Below are positions 1 through 8,083 of a stretch of DNA of 64,000 bases, in pieces. The stretch spans positions 62,001 through 126,000 of the forward strand of contig JAKVAX010000007.1 of assembly GCA_022447625.1 (NCBI GenBank). Direction: 5' to 3'. Below the pieces are notes generated by a model. It was not told the origin of the DNA, did not search any database, and saw nothing but the letters and a program-made list of their open reading frames with translations. This DNA is from Flavobacteriales bacterium (lineage in GTDB: Bacteria > Bacteroidota > Bacteroidia > Flavobacteriales_D > Sanyastnellaceae). The translations under genes were made by a program, and so were the position numbers. How positions within the stretch are numbered: the first letter of the stretch is position 1; each line of letters opens with the position of its first letter.

Positions 1-1149
1 CCCTACGCGGTATTGTGTCTTCTCCAACACATTGGCCTCGTCATCTATTTGGCGAGGGGTAAATGAGAAGCCGAAGGTCAACTCTGAACTGTTGGCCAAC
101 TCAGGAGTGATTTCTTCGTTGTCAATTACCGTACGGTAGCTGCTCCAATCGCGCTGCTCGAAGTCCGCATAAGCAGCGAAGGTGCGTCCTTCCGGACTTA
201 AGTATTCATACCCCAAACCGTAACGCAAACGGTCAGGAATCTCAGAAATACCGCGTCCTTCAATAGCTAAACTCGTATCCAATGGGAAGATCACGCCTGA
301 GTTTGTGATGGTTTGCTCGATCGTTTCCTCCAAGCGCGTGTTCATCTCAATACTCGGCGAGTACGTCACTCCCGCTTTAATCTTGCTTCTTGAGATCAAG
401 CGCTTGTCTTTATCATAGGTCGCCTTTAGCGTTCCTTCGTAGTATGCTCCAATCTCTACTCCTGCATCTGCAAGTCGTGTGTTGCGAATGGCGCGCGTGT
501 CTATGAAAGTCACGTCATCGTAATCCACAAAACGTGTCTGGCTGATGTTTCCGAAGAAGTAGTTCACGTTAGCTCCGAAACCAAAAGAATGCTTTACCAC
601 TTTAAGACTATCGTAAGCCACACCGGTGTTATCTGTCCAGTAACGGTATTCGTGAATGTCAAATTTGCGTCCAGCGCCTAAGAATGCCTTATTGATACCA
701 CCATTGCCTTCGTATCTATAGGTGATGTCACCAATATCGTCTGTGATTTCAGAAGAGATGCTGTACCCACTCGTTGAGTAAGGTGTTACTCCCAATACAA
801 ATCCGGTTTTGGCGTTTCCGCGTTTGAAGCCGATCAGGAACTGGTCTAGGTTACCACCGCTCAATTCTTGGGTAGCGTTGCCTTGTGTCAATCGCAATTG
901 TTGAATACGCGCTGATGCTTGGAAGGTGGTGTTAAAGAGGTAACCGTAGGTTGCCGGGTTGTCTCCATTGATCATGTAGCGATCATTGAAGGCTGTGCGG
1001 CTGCCACCTAAGCTAAAGGAACCCACGTTTCCTCCTTGGTAGAGGTCACCCAATCCAAAGCGTGAATATGGCGACAGGTTAGAAAGCTGAGCCTCCGCGA
1101 ATAGCGAGCTGAGCATCAGTACAAGTAGGAGTGCAAGTTTACTTCGCAT
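1..1149 (-). CDS. Outer-membrane beta-barrel protein, partial (C-terminus beyond the window)
   Basis: The minus-strand frame is open from an ATG at 1149 to the left edge, giving about 383 codons. It begins MRSKLALLLVLMLSSLFAEA, a typical signal peptide ending at an Ala-Gln site. The mature part starts NLSPYSRFGLGDLYQGG and then alternates aromatic and polar residues, as in an outer-membrane barrel. Such proteins, loosely FadL/porin-like, often follow coaX in Bacteroidota; that family link is from memory. The start overlaps the coaX stop by 11 bases, which suggests translational coupling. The substrate cannot be told. The signal-peptide region carries a slightly altered copy of the iterated 14-bp motif (about 1093-1107). 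Confidence 0.75.
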   Translation of the reverse strand, partial: MRSKLALLLVLMLSSLFAEAQLSNLSPYSRFGLGDLYQGGNVGSFSLGGSRTAFNDRYMINGDNPATYGYLFNTTFQASARIQQLRLTQGNATQELSGGNLDQFLIGFKRGNAKTGFVLGVTPYSTSGYSISSEITDDIGDITYRYEGNGGINKAFLGAGRKFDIHEYRYWTDNTGVAYDSLKVVKHSFGFGANVNYFFGNISQTRFVDYDDVTFIDTRAIRNTRLADAGVEIGAYYEGTLKATYDKDKRLISRSKIKAGVTYSPSIEMNTRLEETIEQTITNSGVIFPLDTSLAIEGRGISEIPDRLRYGLGYEYLSPEGRTFAAYADFEQRDWSSYRTVIDNEEITPELANSSELTFGFSFTPRQIDDEANVLEKTQYRVG

Positions 1150-1867
1150 TGAAGCGTAAAATTTCGTGGTATCCCTTAAGTGTCCAATAAGGGTCTGCAA
1201 AAATGGGACTTTTTGCACCTTGGTCAAAATGAACAACATCACCACCTGTAAATACCTTGAATAAAGGGCCCAATTCATCTTCATAAGCTTGAGTCATTGC
1301 GTTGATCTCTTGAATCCAACCGTTCAGCGTGCCACTTTGCAATGCTTTTTGGGTGGAGTCACCGATCAAAGCAACCTCCTCTGGAATGTCAACCTCTGGT
1401 AAACGAGCAGTCATTTGGTTCATTGCCTTGGTTCTCATCAACAATCCCGGAGAAATTGCACCTCCAATGAAGGTGTTCTCATGTAAGATGTCGTAAGTCA
1501 CGCATGTACCCATGTCTACCACCAAAGCATTTCCTGCGCTGGCCACCGCTGCCATCACCACGTTCGCGAGGCGATCGCTTCCAACAGTAGCGCGTGAGTC
1601 ATAATGCACTTCGATCGGCAATGGTGTGACGGCGTCAAAGACCAAGACGTTACACTTAGCCTTCAATTCATTGATAAAAGCTTCGTTAAAATTTCCGGAA
1701 GCGGCATAGAAAACGTTCTCGATGTCATCTAGTGAGTAGCTTTCTTCGACTGTCTTAATAGACAGATTCGCCTCATCATTGATTTCCATAAGGTCCACAA
1801 GGGAATTGGATTCGTCGAAGAAGGCGAGTTTGACGCGTGTATTGCCGTGGTCGATCACCAGATTCAT
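1139..1867 (-). CDS. coaX: Type III pantothenate kinase
   Basis: The 242-residue protein should phosphorylate pantothenate in the first step of coenzyme A synthesis. It has the ASKHA-fold signatures of the CoaX family: an N-terminal nucleotide-binding loop (LVIDHGNTRVKLA, residues 3-15), the VGSDRLAN motif near residue 96, and VVDMGTCVTYD near residue 116 followed by GGAISPGL. Length is normal for the family. It lies 1 base from gldD upstream and overlaps the outer-membrane protein gene downstream, so the three are probably one transcript. The ATG at 1867 sits just after the gldD stop and is well supported. Confidence 0.95.
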   Translation of the reverse strand: MNLVIDHGNTRVKLAFFDESNSLVDLMEINDEANLSIKTVEESYSLDDIENVFYAASGNFNEAFINELKAKCNVLVFDAVTPLPIEVHYDSRATVGSDRLANVVMAAVASAGNALVVDMGTCVTYDILHENTFIGGAISPGLLMRTKAMNQMTARLPEVDIPEEVALIGDSTQKALQSGTLNGWIQEINAMTQAYEDELGPLFKVFTGGDVVHFDQGAKSPIFADPYWTLKGYHEILRFNAK

Positions 1868-1868
1868 A

Positions 1869-2441
1869 TCACTGCCATTTGACGGTTTCCATCATGTGCG
1901 TGATGTCGCGGCGTATGAAGTCAACCACAGGTGCCAATGAATCGGCATTGGGAGCATGGTCAAAATAGAGTGAGCCACGCAGGAAGTGGTTGGTGCTATC
2001 AGTAACATAGAACTGCACAGGTGATGCTACATCTCCTTCGAGATCATACACCATTCCATGAACGCGTGTTGAATCAACATGCAGTTCAGTTCGGGCAATG
2101 GCTTCGGCCTTCATCTCGTGCTTGAATGCAAACTTGTAGGCGGCGTCAATCATCAGATGGATGTCTTGGTCTACCATCAGGTAGGTGCAGTACAAACGAG
2201 CATTGTAACGCGGCATCACGATGTTGAACCAGCAGGTGTCGTTACCTGAGTCTAAGATCTCGACCTTGCTGTATACAGGTATCTCTGTTATTAACGGACA
2301 ACGCGTCGTATATACGTCGTATGTTTTCTCTGGGAAGTCAATACGGAAGTACCCGCGCGGACGAGGCGTATAGTTCTCTTCGCAAGAAGTCAAGGTGGCG
2401 ATCAATGCGAAAAAGCAAAGAATGAGAATGTTATTCTTCAT
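1869..2441 (-). CDS. gldD: Gliding motility lipoprotein GldD
   Basis: From the ATG at 2441 the protein has 190 residues and begins MKNNILILCFFALIATLTSC, a lipoprotein signal with the lipobox Cys at residue 20. The segment PRPRGYFRIDFPEKTY just after it is a hallmark of GldD. GldD is a periplasm-facing lipoprotein needed for gliding and type IX secretion in flavobacteria; its exact role is unclear. A TTG 12 bases upstream would extend the frame, but the ATG gives the proper signal peptide. The start overlaps gldE by 11 bases, and the gldE-gldD order is the usual one. Confidence 0.92.
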   Translation of the reverse strand: MKNNILILCFFALIATLTSCEENYTPRPRGYFRIDFPEKTYDVYTTRCPLITEIPVYSKVEILDSGNDTCWFNIVMPRYNARLYCTYLMVDQDIHLMIDAAYKFAFKHEMKAEAIARTELHVDSTRVHGMVYDLEGDVASPVQFYVTDSTNHFLRGSLYFDHAPNADSLAPVVDFIRRDITHMMETVKWQ

Positions 2442-3774
2442 CAGGGAGTTCAACTTTGGTCACCTTCACTCGCTTTACTTTTCTTCTGTCTGATGCATCA
2501 ACGGTGAATTGGAGACAATCAAACTCAAAACGCTCTCCTTTCAAAGGTATTTTACCAGCCTGCTCAATTACGAAACCGGCAAGGGTGTCGCTATCACCTT
2601 TGGCCGCCTCAAACGGGTCGCCGTCAATGTCGAGCAATCGGTAAATATCGATCAAAGCGGTCTTTCCTTCGAAGATGTAGTTGTTTTCGTCGAGCTTTGA
2701 GTAGTTGATGTCTTCTTCGTCGAACTCATCGGTAATCTCACCCACGATTTCCTCGATGACATCTTCTAAGGTCACGATTCCAGAGGTTCCTCCGTATTCG
2801 TCTACAACCACAGCCAAGTGAATCTTCTTCTCTTGGAACTCGCGCAACAGGTCGTCAATCTTCTTGTTCTCAGGAACGAAGAACGGACTGCGCAACAATA
2901 CATTCCAGTTCTCAGGCTCTTTCTCAAAATGAGGGAGGAGGTCTTTCACGTATAAGATACCAGCGATCTCGTCAATACTTTCCTTAAATACAGGAATACG
3001 CGAGTAACCGCTATCGATGACTTCGTTGAAGAGATCAGCCCAGTTGGTTTCGATGTCAAACCCAGTGACATCCGTACGAGGAGTCATGATTTGCTTCACA
3101 TCTTTTGAGCCGAAGCTGACGATACCTTCTAAGATTTTCTTCTCTTCCTCACTTCGCTCTTCACTATCCGTAAGTTCCAAAGCGTGTTCCAGTTCTTCAA
3201 CCGAAATCGACGAAGTAGAATTATTTGGAAAGCGCTTTTGAATAGAACTTCCCATCCACACCAACGGTTTCCAGAAAGGGAAAAAGATACGTTCGCTCAC
3301 TTGCAAAGGCATAGCCATAAAACGAGCAAGCTGGAGGTTGTAGTTGGTCGCATAAACCTTCGGGATGACCTCGCCAAAGAGGACAATCAAGAAGGTAATT
3401 CCTGCTACGTTGATCAAGATTTCCGCGATAACGCCTAAGCTACCTGGAGGAAATATCTGCCCCATCACCACTGTAGACAGGAGAATGATGAGGATGTTAA
3501 TGAAGTTGTTGAGCACCAGAATTGTGGCCAACAAGTTGCGAGGCCCGGTTTCAATATCCGGGGCTTCAATCAAATTCAAAATACGTTCAGACGAGGTCGA
3601 CTCTTCTTCTCGTAGGGAAGCCAGTTCACTTGGGCCGATGGAAAAGAAGGCTACTTCTGAACCAGAAACCAAGGCACTACACACCAGTAACAAAAGCATG
3701 ATGAGTGTAGGCACAATAAATGCCGTGCTCAATAAGGAAGAGAATATGAAGAGAAGTTCACTCGGAGGTTCCAA
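2431..3774 (-). CDS. gldE: Gliding motility-associated protein GldE (CNNM/CorC-type)
   Basis: The protein has about 447 residues from a TTG start; no ATG fits before the first membrane segment. The N-terminal half has the CNNM/DUF21 membrane region with several helices and the conserved LVSGSEVAFFSI around residue 36. A CBS-domain pair follows (IMTPRTDV and LAVVVDEYGGTSGIVTLEDVIEE), then a CorC/HlyC-type C-terminal domain. The family is related to cation transport proteins, but GldE is known in flavobacteria as a partner that supports gliding together with GldD. Its position between ssb and gldD supports the call over a generic hemolysin-like protein. A near copy of the iterated motif lies at 3421-3434. 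Confidence 0.9.
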   Translation of the reverse strand: MEPPSELLFIFSSLLSTAFIVPTLIMLLLLVCSALVSGSEVAFFSIGPSELASLREEESTSSERILNLIEAPDIETGPRNLLATILVLNNFINILIILLSTVVMGQIFPPGSLGVIAEILINVAGITFLIVLFGEVIPKVYATNYNLQLARFMAMPLQVSERIFFPFWKPLVWMGSSIQKRFPNNSTSSISVEELEHALELTDSEERSEEEKKILEGIVSFGSKDVKQIMTPRTDVTGFDIETNWADLFNEVIDSGYSRIPVFKESIDEIAGILYVKDLLPHFEKEPENWNVLLRSPFFVPENKKIDDLLREFQEKKIHLAVVVDEYGGTSGIVTLEDVIEEIVGEITDEFDEEDINYSKLDENNYIFEGKTALIDIYRLLDIDGDPFEAAKGDSDTLAGFVIEQAGKIPLKGERFEFDCLQFTVDASDRRKVKRVKVTKVELPDEE

Positions 3775-3795
3775 ACTCTAAAGATTCGTTCAACA

Positions 3796-4251
3796 TCAGA
3801 ACGGGAGGTCGTCTGCCCCTTCGTCCATTTGACCAACTTGCGTTGTCTGTGCTGCTGGCGCTGGCTGAGCCGCTTGCGCTGGATGTGGCGCCTGCGCCTG
3901 ACGGTTGTCTTGCCCTTCAGGACGACCAAGCAACTGCATGACATCACCAACTACTTCGGTGGTGTAACGCTTCTGCCCGCTTTCATCTTCCCAAGAACGT
4001 GTGCGAATTTTTCCTTCGATGTACACCTGAGAACCTTTGTGCAGGTATTTTTCTGCAGTTTCAGCCAAACGACGCCATAGCACCACATTGTGCCATTCTG
4101 TTTGGGTGCGCTTCTCGCCAGAATTGCGATCAGTGTATGTTTCTGAAGTTGCGATTGGGAATGAGCATACGGCTACTCCGCTTTGTGTATGTCTGAGCTC
4201 AGGGTCTTTTCCGAGATTCCCTAAGAGGATTACTTTGTTTATACCTGCCAT
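3796..4251 (-). CDS. ssb: Single-stranded DNA-binding protein
   Basis: This 151-residue SSB binds single-stranded DNA during replication, repair and recombination. The N-terminal OB fold is clear ([19 protein letters not shown], then the TEWHNVVLW and [17 protein letters not shown] strands). A linker rich in Gln, Ala and Pro follows (about residues 112-138), ending in the acidic tip GADDLPF that recruits partner proteins. Length is normal. The ATG at 4251 lies only four bases from a consensus -7 box, so the message may have almost no leader. gldE and gldD downstream may share this transcript. Confidence 0.97.
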   Translation of the reverse strand: MAGINKVILLGNLGKDPELRHTQSGVAVCSFPIATSETYTDRNSGEKRTQTEWHNVVLWRRLAETAEKYLHKGSQVYIEGKIRTRSWEDESGQKRYTTEVVGDVMQLLGRPEGQDNRQAQAPHPAQAAQPAPAAQTTQVGQMDEGADDLPF

Positions 4252-4255
4252 AAAA

Positions 4256-4263
4256 CAAAGGTA
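4256..4263 (-). promoter_or_regulatory. Bacteroidota -7 promoter box for ssb-gldE-gldD
   Basis: The minus strand reads TACCTTTG, a full match to the TAnnTTTG consensus. Four bases separate it from the ssb ATG, implying a very short or absent 5' leader. No clear -33 TTTG was seen at the usual distance. Confidence 0.6.
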
Positions 4264-4303
4264 GCAATATATAAGGCAGTTTATGTCCCCGTGGAAAACT
4301 CTT

Positions 4304-5350
4304 CTAGGACGTCCAGAAGAGGTCTTGTGCTTTGTCTATCAGGCGCGGAATTGGCAAGTTGTCAAAGGCGCCTTTCGCTACCCAAGATTCATCTTTCTTG
4401 GGCGCTATTTTTTGGTCTGTTGAAGCAATGATGAAACGCGCTTGAATTTTCCGATGGGAGAGAATGTGCTTAAAGCTTTCTGAAATATGGGTAACGATAA
4501 AGCTTTTCCCCAATGCCGATTGCAGCTGGGTAATGGCTTCTTCTTCAACGATGGCTTTCGAGTGTTCGATGCTCGGAAAGTCGTACATGTTGGCCCAAAT
4601 TCCCTTAGCGGGGCGTTTTCTCACCAACAGCTCATCCCCGTGTTTGAGTACCACATAATAAGTGTGTACTTCTTTGGTTTTCGTTTTCTTTTCTTTGAAC
4701 GGAATGCGGTCGAAGCTTCGGTCTCTTCGGGCTTGGCAATCGTTTTCCCAAGGACAAGTATTGCAAAGTGGCTTTTGTGGTTTGCAAACCAAGGCACCAA
4801 GTTCCATGACGCTCTGGTTGAAGTCTCCAGGATGGGATCTAGGCAAGATCCTGGTCATGGTTTCGCGTACTTTTTTCTCGCCTTTGGCGGAATTGATCGC
4901 GTCTTCCATGCCAATCAATCGAGAAATCACACGGAGTACATTGCCATCTACTACAGGGATAGCCTCATTGTAAGCGATGGAAGCAATGGCTGCTGCGGTG
5001 TATGGACCAATTCCCTTTAGGTTGCGTAATCCTTCCGCGCTATCGGGAAAAACACCATCATGCTCATTGACCACTTGTTTAGCAGCAAAAAGCAGGTTGC
5101 GAGCACGTGAATAGTAGCCTAGTCCTTGCCAGAGCTTCAAAACCTCTTCTTCTTCCGCGTTAGCGAGATCATGAACGGTAGAAAATCGGTCAGTAAATTT
5201 CAGGTAATAGGCCGTGCCTTGATCGATCCGAGTCTGCTGAAGAATGATCTCTGAAAGCCAAATCTTGAAGGGATTAGCGTCTTCTCGCCAAGGTAGTTGA
5301 CGCTTATTTTGCTGGTACCATAGAAGGATCTTTTCCGCCAATACTTTCAT
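4304..5350 (-). CDS. mutY: A/G-specific adenine glycosylase
   Basis: MutY removes adenine mispaired with 8-oxoguanine. From the ATG at 5350 the protein has 348 residues. The catalytic Glu lies in [13 protein letters not shown], and the helix-hairpin-helix is [14 protein letters not shown] followed by the conserved Asp in [10 protein letters not shown]. The iron-sulfur cluster loop [17 protein letters not shown] has the C-x6-C-x2-C-x5-C spacing. The C-terminal third looks like the NUDIX-type recognition domain. A TTG 15 bases upstream is a less likely start. The gene carries one exact and one near copy of the iterated motif. It starts back to back with the HU gene. Confidence 0.96.
   Translation of the reverse strand: MKVLAEKILLWYQQNKRQLPWREDANPFKIWLSEIILQQTRIDQGTAYYLKFTDRFSTVHDLANAEEEEVLKLWQGLGYYSRARNLLFAAKQVVNEHDGVFPDSAEGLRNLKGIGPYTAAAIASIAYNEAIPVVDGNVLRVISRLIGMEDAINSAKGEKKVRETMTRILPRSHPGDFNQSVMELGALVCKPQKPLCNTCPWENDCQARRDRSFDRIPFKEKKTKTKEVHTYYVVLKHGDELLVRKRPAKGIWANMYDFPSIEHSKAIVEEEAITQLQSALGKSFIVTHISESFKHILSHRKIQARFIIASTDQKIAPKKDESWVAKGAFDNLPIPRLIDKAQDLFWTS
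5153..5166 (-). repeat. Iterated 14-bp motif, exact copy (in mutY)
   Basis: TCGCTAACGCGGAA on the minus strand, read as Leu-Ala-Asn-Ala-Glu in mutY. Confidence 0.8.
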
Positions 5351-5422
5351 CTGCTTGTAACACAAGGGATTGTTAATTGTTAAAAAGACAGAGCACTATT
5401 TTAGTTTTCAATGAAATAGGAC

Positions 5423-5430
5423 TATCTTTG
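5423..5430 (+). promoter_or_regulatory. -7 promoter box of the HU-TPR-rng gene group
   Basis: TATCTTTG matches TAnnTTTG exactly and lies 36 bases before the HU start codon. A matching TTG about 19 bases upstream is not obvious. Confidence 0.6.
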
Positions 5431-5466
5431 CGCTCCGTTTTTTGAGAACCACAAATAGAAGAAATT

Positions 5467-5757
5467 ATGACGAAGGCGGATATCGTGAACGAGATCGCAG
5501 ACAAGACTGGAATTGAGAAAGCTGACGTGCAGACTACCATCGAAGCATTTATGGCAACTGTTAAGGGGTCATTGGAAAAAGGTGAAAATGTGTACCTACG
5601 CGGATTCGGAAGTTTTGTGATCAAAACACGCGCTAAGAAGACTGGACGTAACATCCTGAAGAACACAACGATTGTTATTCCAGCACATAATATTCCTTCA
5701 TTCAAGCCTGCGAAAACATTCGTAGACGGGGTGAAGAACAAGGTCTCTGTTAAGTAA
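5467..5757 (+). CDS. HU/IHF-family DNA-binding protein
   Basis: The 96-residue protein has the full HU fold: MTKADIVNEIADKTGIEKADV at the N-terminus, then the ENVYLRGFGSFVIKTRAKKTGRN beta-arm region, and a conserved Pro-containing arm tip (IPAHNIPSFKPAKTF). It should bind and bend chromosomal DNA as a dimer. It is the first gene after a consensus promoter box. Its stop shares one base with the next start (TAATG), so translation of the TPR protein is probably coupled. HU, IHF-alpha and IHF-beta types cannot be told apart here. Confidence 0.95.
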   Translation: MTKADIVNEIADKTGIEKADVQTTIEAFMATVKGSLEKGENVYLRGFGSFVIKTRAKKTGRNILKNTTIVIPAHNIPSFKPAKTFVDGVKNKVSVK

Positions 5758-6356
5758 TGAGCGGTAGAACCGCCAAACTTGCAGTTGTACTAGGCGCAAT
5801 AGCGCTGATCGTTCTTTTTATGGTAATGCCTCGCCAGCCGGAATCGGTGGTAGAGGAAGTAGGTGAACAGAAGCCTGCATCAGCTGCTGAGATTGAACTC
5901 ATGGCAGCCGTGGAGCAAGTCCAAAATGGGGGGAACCCTATGGAAGGAATCATGCGCATCAGAGCACTGCTAGAAGAAGATTCTACGTATGCCGATGCAC
6001 ACCTTTGGTTGGGCTTCTTCAGCTTGCAGTCTGGGCAAACCGACAAAGCCGTGAGTCGCTTCAATAAAGTGAAGCAGCTTGACCCACTCAACCCAGAGCC
6101 ATTTTGGCAATTGGGAATGATGCACATCGACAAGGAAAACTATCGATCTGCGATTCCTGAGCTGGAACAGGCAGTGGTGAGAGACTCAGCTTATGTGAAT
6201 GGTATGTTCTTCATGGCGCGATGCTACGAAGAGCTTCAAATGCCAGATAGCGCTTTGTTCTACTACGAGAGTTACCTGCCTTTCGCCCCTGATACTGTGG
6301 TGACGAATCGCGTGAACGACTTTATTACAAATTTGAAAGAAGAAATAAACCGATAA
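5757..6356 (+). CDS. TPR-repeat membrane-anchored protein
   Basis: The 199-residue protein has one N-terminal membrane segment (LAVVLGAIALIVLFMVM, residues 8-24) and then tetratricopeptide repeats from about residue 75 (YADAHLWLGFFSLQSGQTDKA, then PFWQLGMMHIDKENYRSAIPELEQAV). The repeats should face the periplasm and act in protein contacts. The start overlaps the HU stop by one base. Genes of this kind are commonly seen between HU and rng in flavobacteria, but the role is unknown to me. Confidence 0.85.
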   Translation: MSGRTAKLAVVLGAIALIVLFMVMPRQPESVVEEVGEQKPASAAEIELMAAVEQVQNGGNPMEGIMRIRALLEEDSTYADAHLWLGFFSLQSGQTDKAVSRFNKVKQLDPLNPEPFWQLGMMHIDKENYRSAIPELEQAVVRDSAYVNGMFFMARCYEELQMPDSALFYYESYLPFAPDTVVTNRVNDFITNLKEEINR

Positions 6357-6359
6357 GCT

Positions 6360-6452
6360 ATGCCAAGCGGAAAGAAAAGAAAGCGTCATAAGATGTCGAC
6401 GCACAAGCGCAAGAAGAGGCTTCGTAAGAACAGACACAAGAAGAAGAAGTAA
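6360..6452 (+). CDS. Small basic protein with AURKAIP1/COX24 (mS38-type) motif
   Basis: This 30-residue ORF starts MPSGKKRKRHKMSTHKRKK and ends in a Lys run; nearly two thirds of its residues are Lys, Arg or His. The KRKRHKMSTHKRKKRLRKNRH pattern resembles the AURKAIP1/COX24 domain found at the C-terminus of mitochondrial ribosomal protein mS38. Tiny proteins of this type are annotated in Bacteroidota and are thought to be ribosomal; that is from memory. It lies 3 bases after the TPR gene and is followed by a strong hairpin, which supports it as the last gene of that short transcript. Confidence 0.8.
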   Translation: MPSGKKRKRHKMSTHKRKKRLRKNRHKKKK

Positions 6453-6458
6453 TCTGTT

Positions 6459-6496
6459 CGGGTGCGAACTAGCACCCGCAACTTTCTTTTTCTTAT
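6459..6496 (+). terminator. Intrinsic terminator after the small basic protein gene
   Basis: A 7-bp stem (CGGGTGC/GCACCCG) with a 6-base loop is followed by a T-rich run (TTTCTTTTTCTT). It lies 7 bases past the stop codon. It may be leaky, because rng follows 34 bases later without an obvious promoter. Confidence 0.75.
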
Positions 6497-6529
6497 TGTT
6501 CGAATGAAGTAACATCAAATGCGCAGCAT

Positions 6530-8083
6530 GTGAATGTAGAACTGGTCATAAATTCTACGAAAGAAGGCACTGAAATAGCCTTGCTTAATGACCGGACGCT
6601 GGTTGAATTGCACAAAGAGCATGTCAACCAAGAATATGCTGTAGGTGACCTATACGTAGGTAAGGTTCGCAAAGTATTGCCGAGCCTAAATGCAGCATTC
6701 GTGGATGTTGGATACGAGAGAGATGCGTTTTTGCATTACCTCGATCTAGGTCCACAGTTTGCCTCGATGAAATTGTACGCGAGGCGCGTTATGACGGGAA
6801 AACAGCAGTCTTCTAGTCTGGCAGACTTCCGAAAGTTGCCTGACATTGATAAGGGAGGCAAGATCAAAGATCAGCTGTCGAGCAGCCAGCAAGTGCTGGT
6901 GCAAGTCGCGAAAGAGCCTATTTCAGCCAAAGGTCCGCGCCTGACAACGGAAGTAACGTTGCCGGGTAGATTTATTGTGCTCGTGCCTTTTTCTACCAAA
7001 ATCTCCCTTTCTCAACGTATCCAAAACGAAGAAGAACGAACGCGTCTTCGTCGTTTGATGCAGAGTATCAAGCCGCCTAATTTCGGTGTGATCGTACGTA
7101 CGGTAGCCGAGAACAAAGGAGCAGCAGAACTTCACGCTGACTTGTCTGAACAAGTGAAGCGTTGGGAGTTACTTTATGACAACCTCAAGAAGAACAAAAA
7201 GCCACCTCACCGTGTGTTAGGGGAGATTGGTAAAACCAACGCGCTGTTGCGCGATATCCTAACACCGAATTTCTCTGCCATTCATGTCAACGATGAAGAC
7301 ATAGCGAATGAGGTGAAAGATTTCCTGCGCTCCATTGCTCCCGATAAAGAAGGGGTGGTGAAGCTATCGAAAGGAAAAGACCTCTTTGATACTTACCACA
7401 TCCACAAACAGATCAAAGCAACCTTTGGGAAGCAGGTAAATCTGAAGAGTGGAGCCTACTTAATTATCGAGCATACAGAGGCCATGCACGTGATTGACGT
7501 GAACAGTGGTGGGCGTAAAGGCGGTGTCAAGAATCAAGAGGAAAACGCACTCCAGACCAACCTCGAATGTGCGCGCGAAATTGCGCGGATCTTGCGCCTT
7601 CGTGATATGGGTGGAATCATTTGTATCGACTTCATCGATATGGGTGACCGTGCGAACCAGAAGAAACTATTCGAAGAGCTGAAGAAAGCCATGTCAACCG
7701 ACAAGGCAAAGCACAACATTCTTCCTCCAAGTCGTTTCGGGGTGGTAGAGATCACTCGCCAGCGTGTTCGCGAGGTGACTGATATTACTACCGCTGAGAA
7801 ATGTCCTTCTTGTGGAGGTAAGGGAGTTGTGGAAGCTCCGATCCTATTCACAGATACCATCGAAAATAACCTACGCTACCTGCGTGAGGATAAGAAGATG
7901 ACCAACATTCGTTTGGTAGTGCACCCAATGGTGGAGGCTTACCTAACGAAAGGACTCTGGAATAGCACCATCAAGAAGTGGCGTAAGCAGTACAAGATGA
8001 AGATTGCGCTTGAAGCGAACTCATCACTCCAATTCTTGGAGCATCACTTCTACGATAGTAAAGACGAAGAGATCACCCTCTGA
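6530..8083 (+). CDS. rng: Ribonuclease E/G family protein
   Basis: The 517-residue protein is an RNase G-type endonuclease for RNA processing. It has an S1-like RNA-binding region (VGDLYVGKVRKVLPSLNAAFVDVG, residues 36-59), the catalytic DNase I-like part with HVIDVNSGG and ICIDFIDMGD (metal-binding Asp residues), and a zinc-link CPSCGGKG near residue 427. It lacks the long C-terminal degradosome scaffold of RNase E. Translation most likely starts at the GTG at 6530, because no in-frame ATG lies nearby and NVELVINST is the usual family start. It ends back to back with the convergent HD gene with no gap. Confidence 0.95.
   Translation: MNVELVINSTKEGTEIALLNDRTLVELHKEHVNQEYAVGDLYVGKVRKVLPSLNAAFVDVGYERDAFLHYLDLGPQFASMKLYARRVMTGKQQSSSLADFRKLPDIDKGGKIKDQLSSSQQVLVQVAKEPISAKGPRLTTEVTLPGRFIVLVPFSTKISLSQRIQNEEERTRLRRLMQSIKPPNFGVIVRTVAENKGAAELHADLSEQVKRWELLYDNLKKNKKPPHRVLGEIGKTNALLRDILTPNFSAIHVNDEDIANEVKDFLRSIAPDKEGVVKLSKGKDLFDTYHIHKQIKATFGKQVNLKSGAYLIIEHTEAMHVIDVNSGGRKGGVKNQEENALQTNLECAREIARILRLRDMGGIICIDFIDMGDRANQKKLFEELKKAMSTDKAKHNILPPSRFGVVEITRQRVREVTDITTAEKCPSCGGKGVVEAPILFTDTIENNLRYLREDKKMTNIRLVVHPMVEAYLTKGLWNSTIKKWRKQYKMKIALEANSSLQFLEHHFYDSKDEEITL

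Noticed and set aside
3365-3781. 138-codon plus-strand ORF opposite gldE
   Set aside because: It mirrors the gldE coding frame and shows no motif; gldE is certain.
5373-5741. 122-codon minus-strand ORF opposite the HU gene
   Set aside because: Antisense shadow of a clear HU gene and its promoter.
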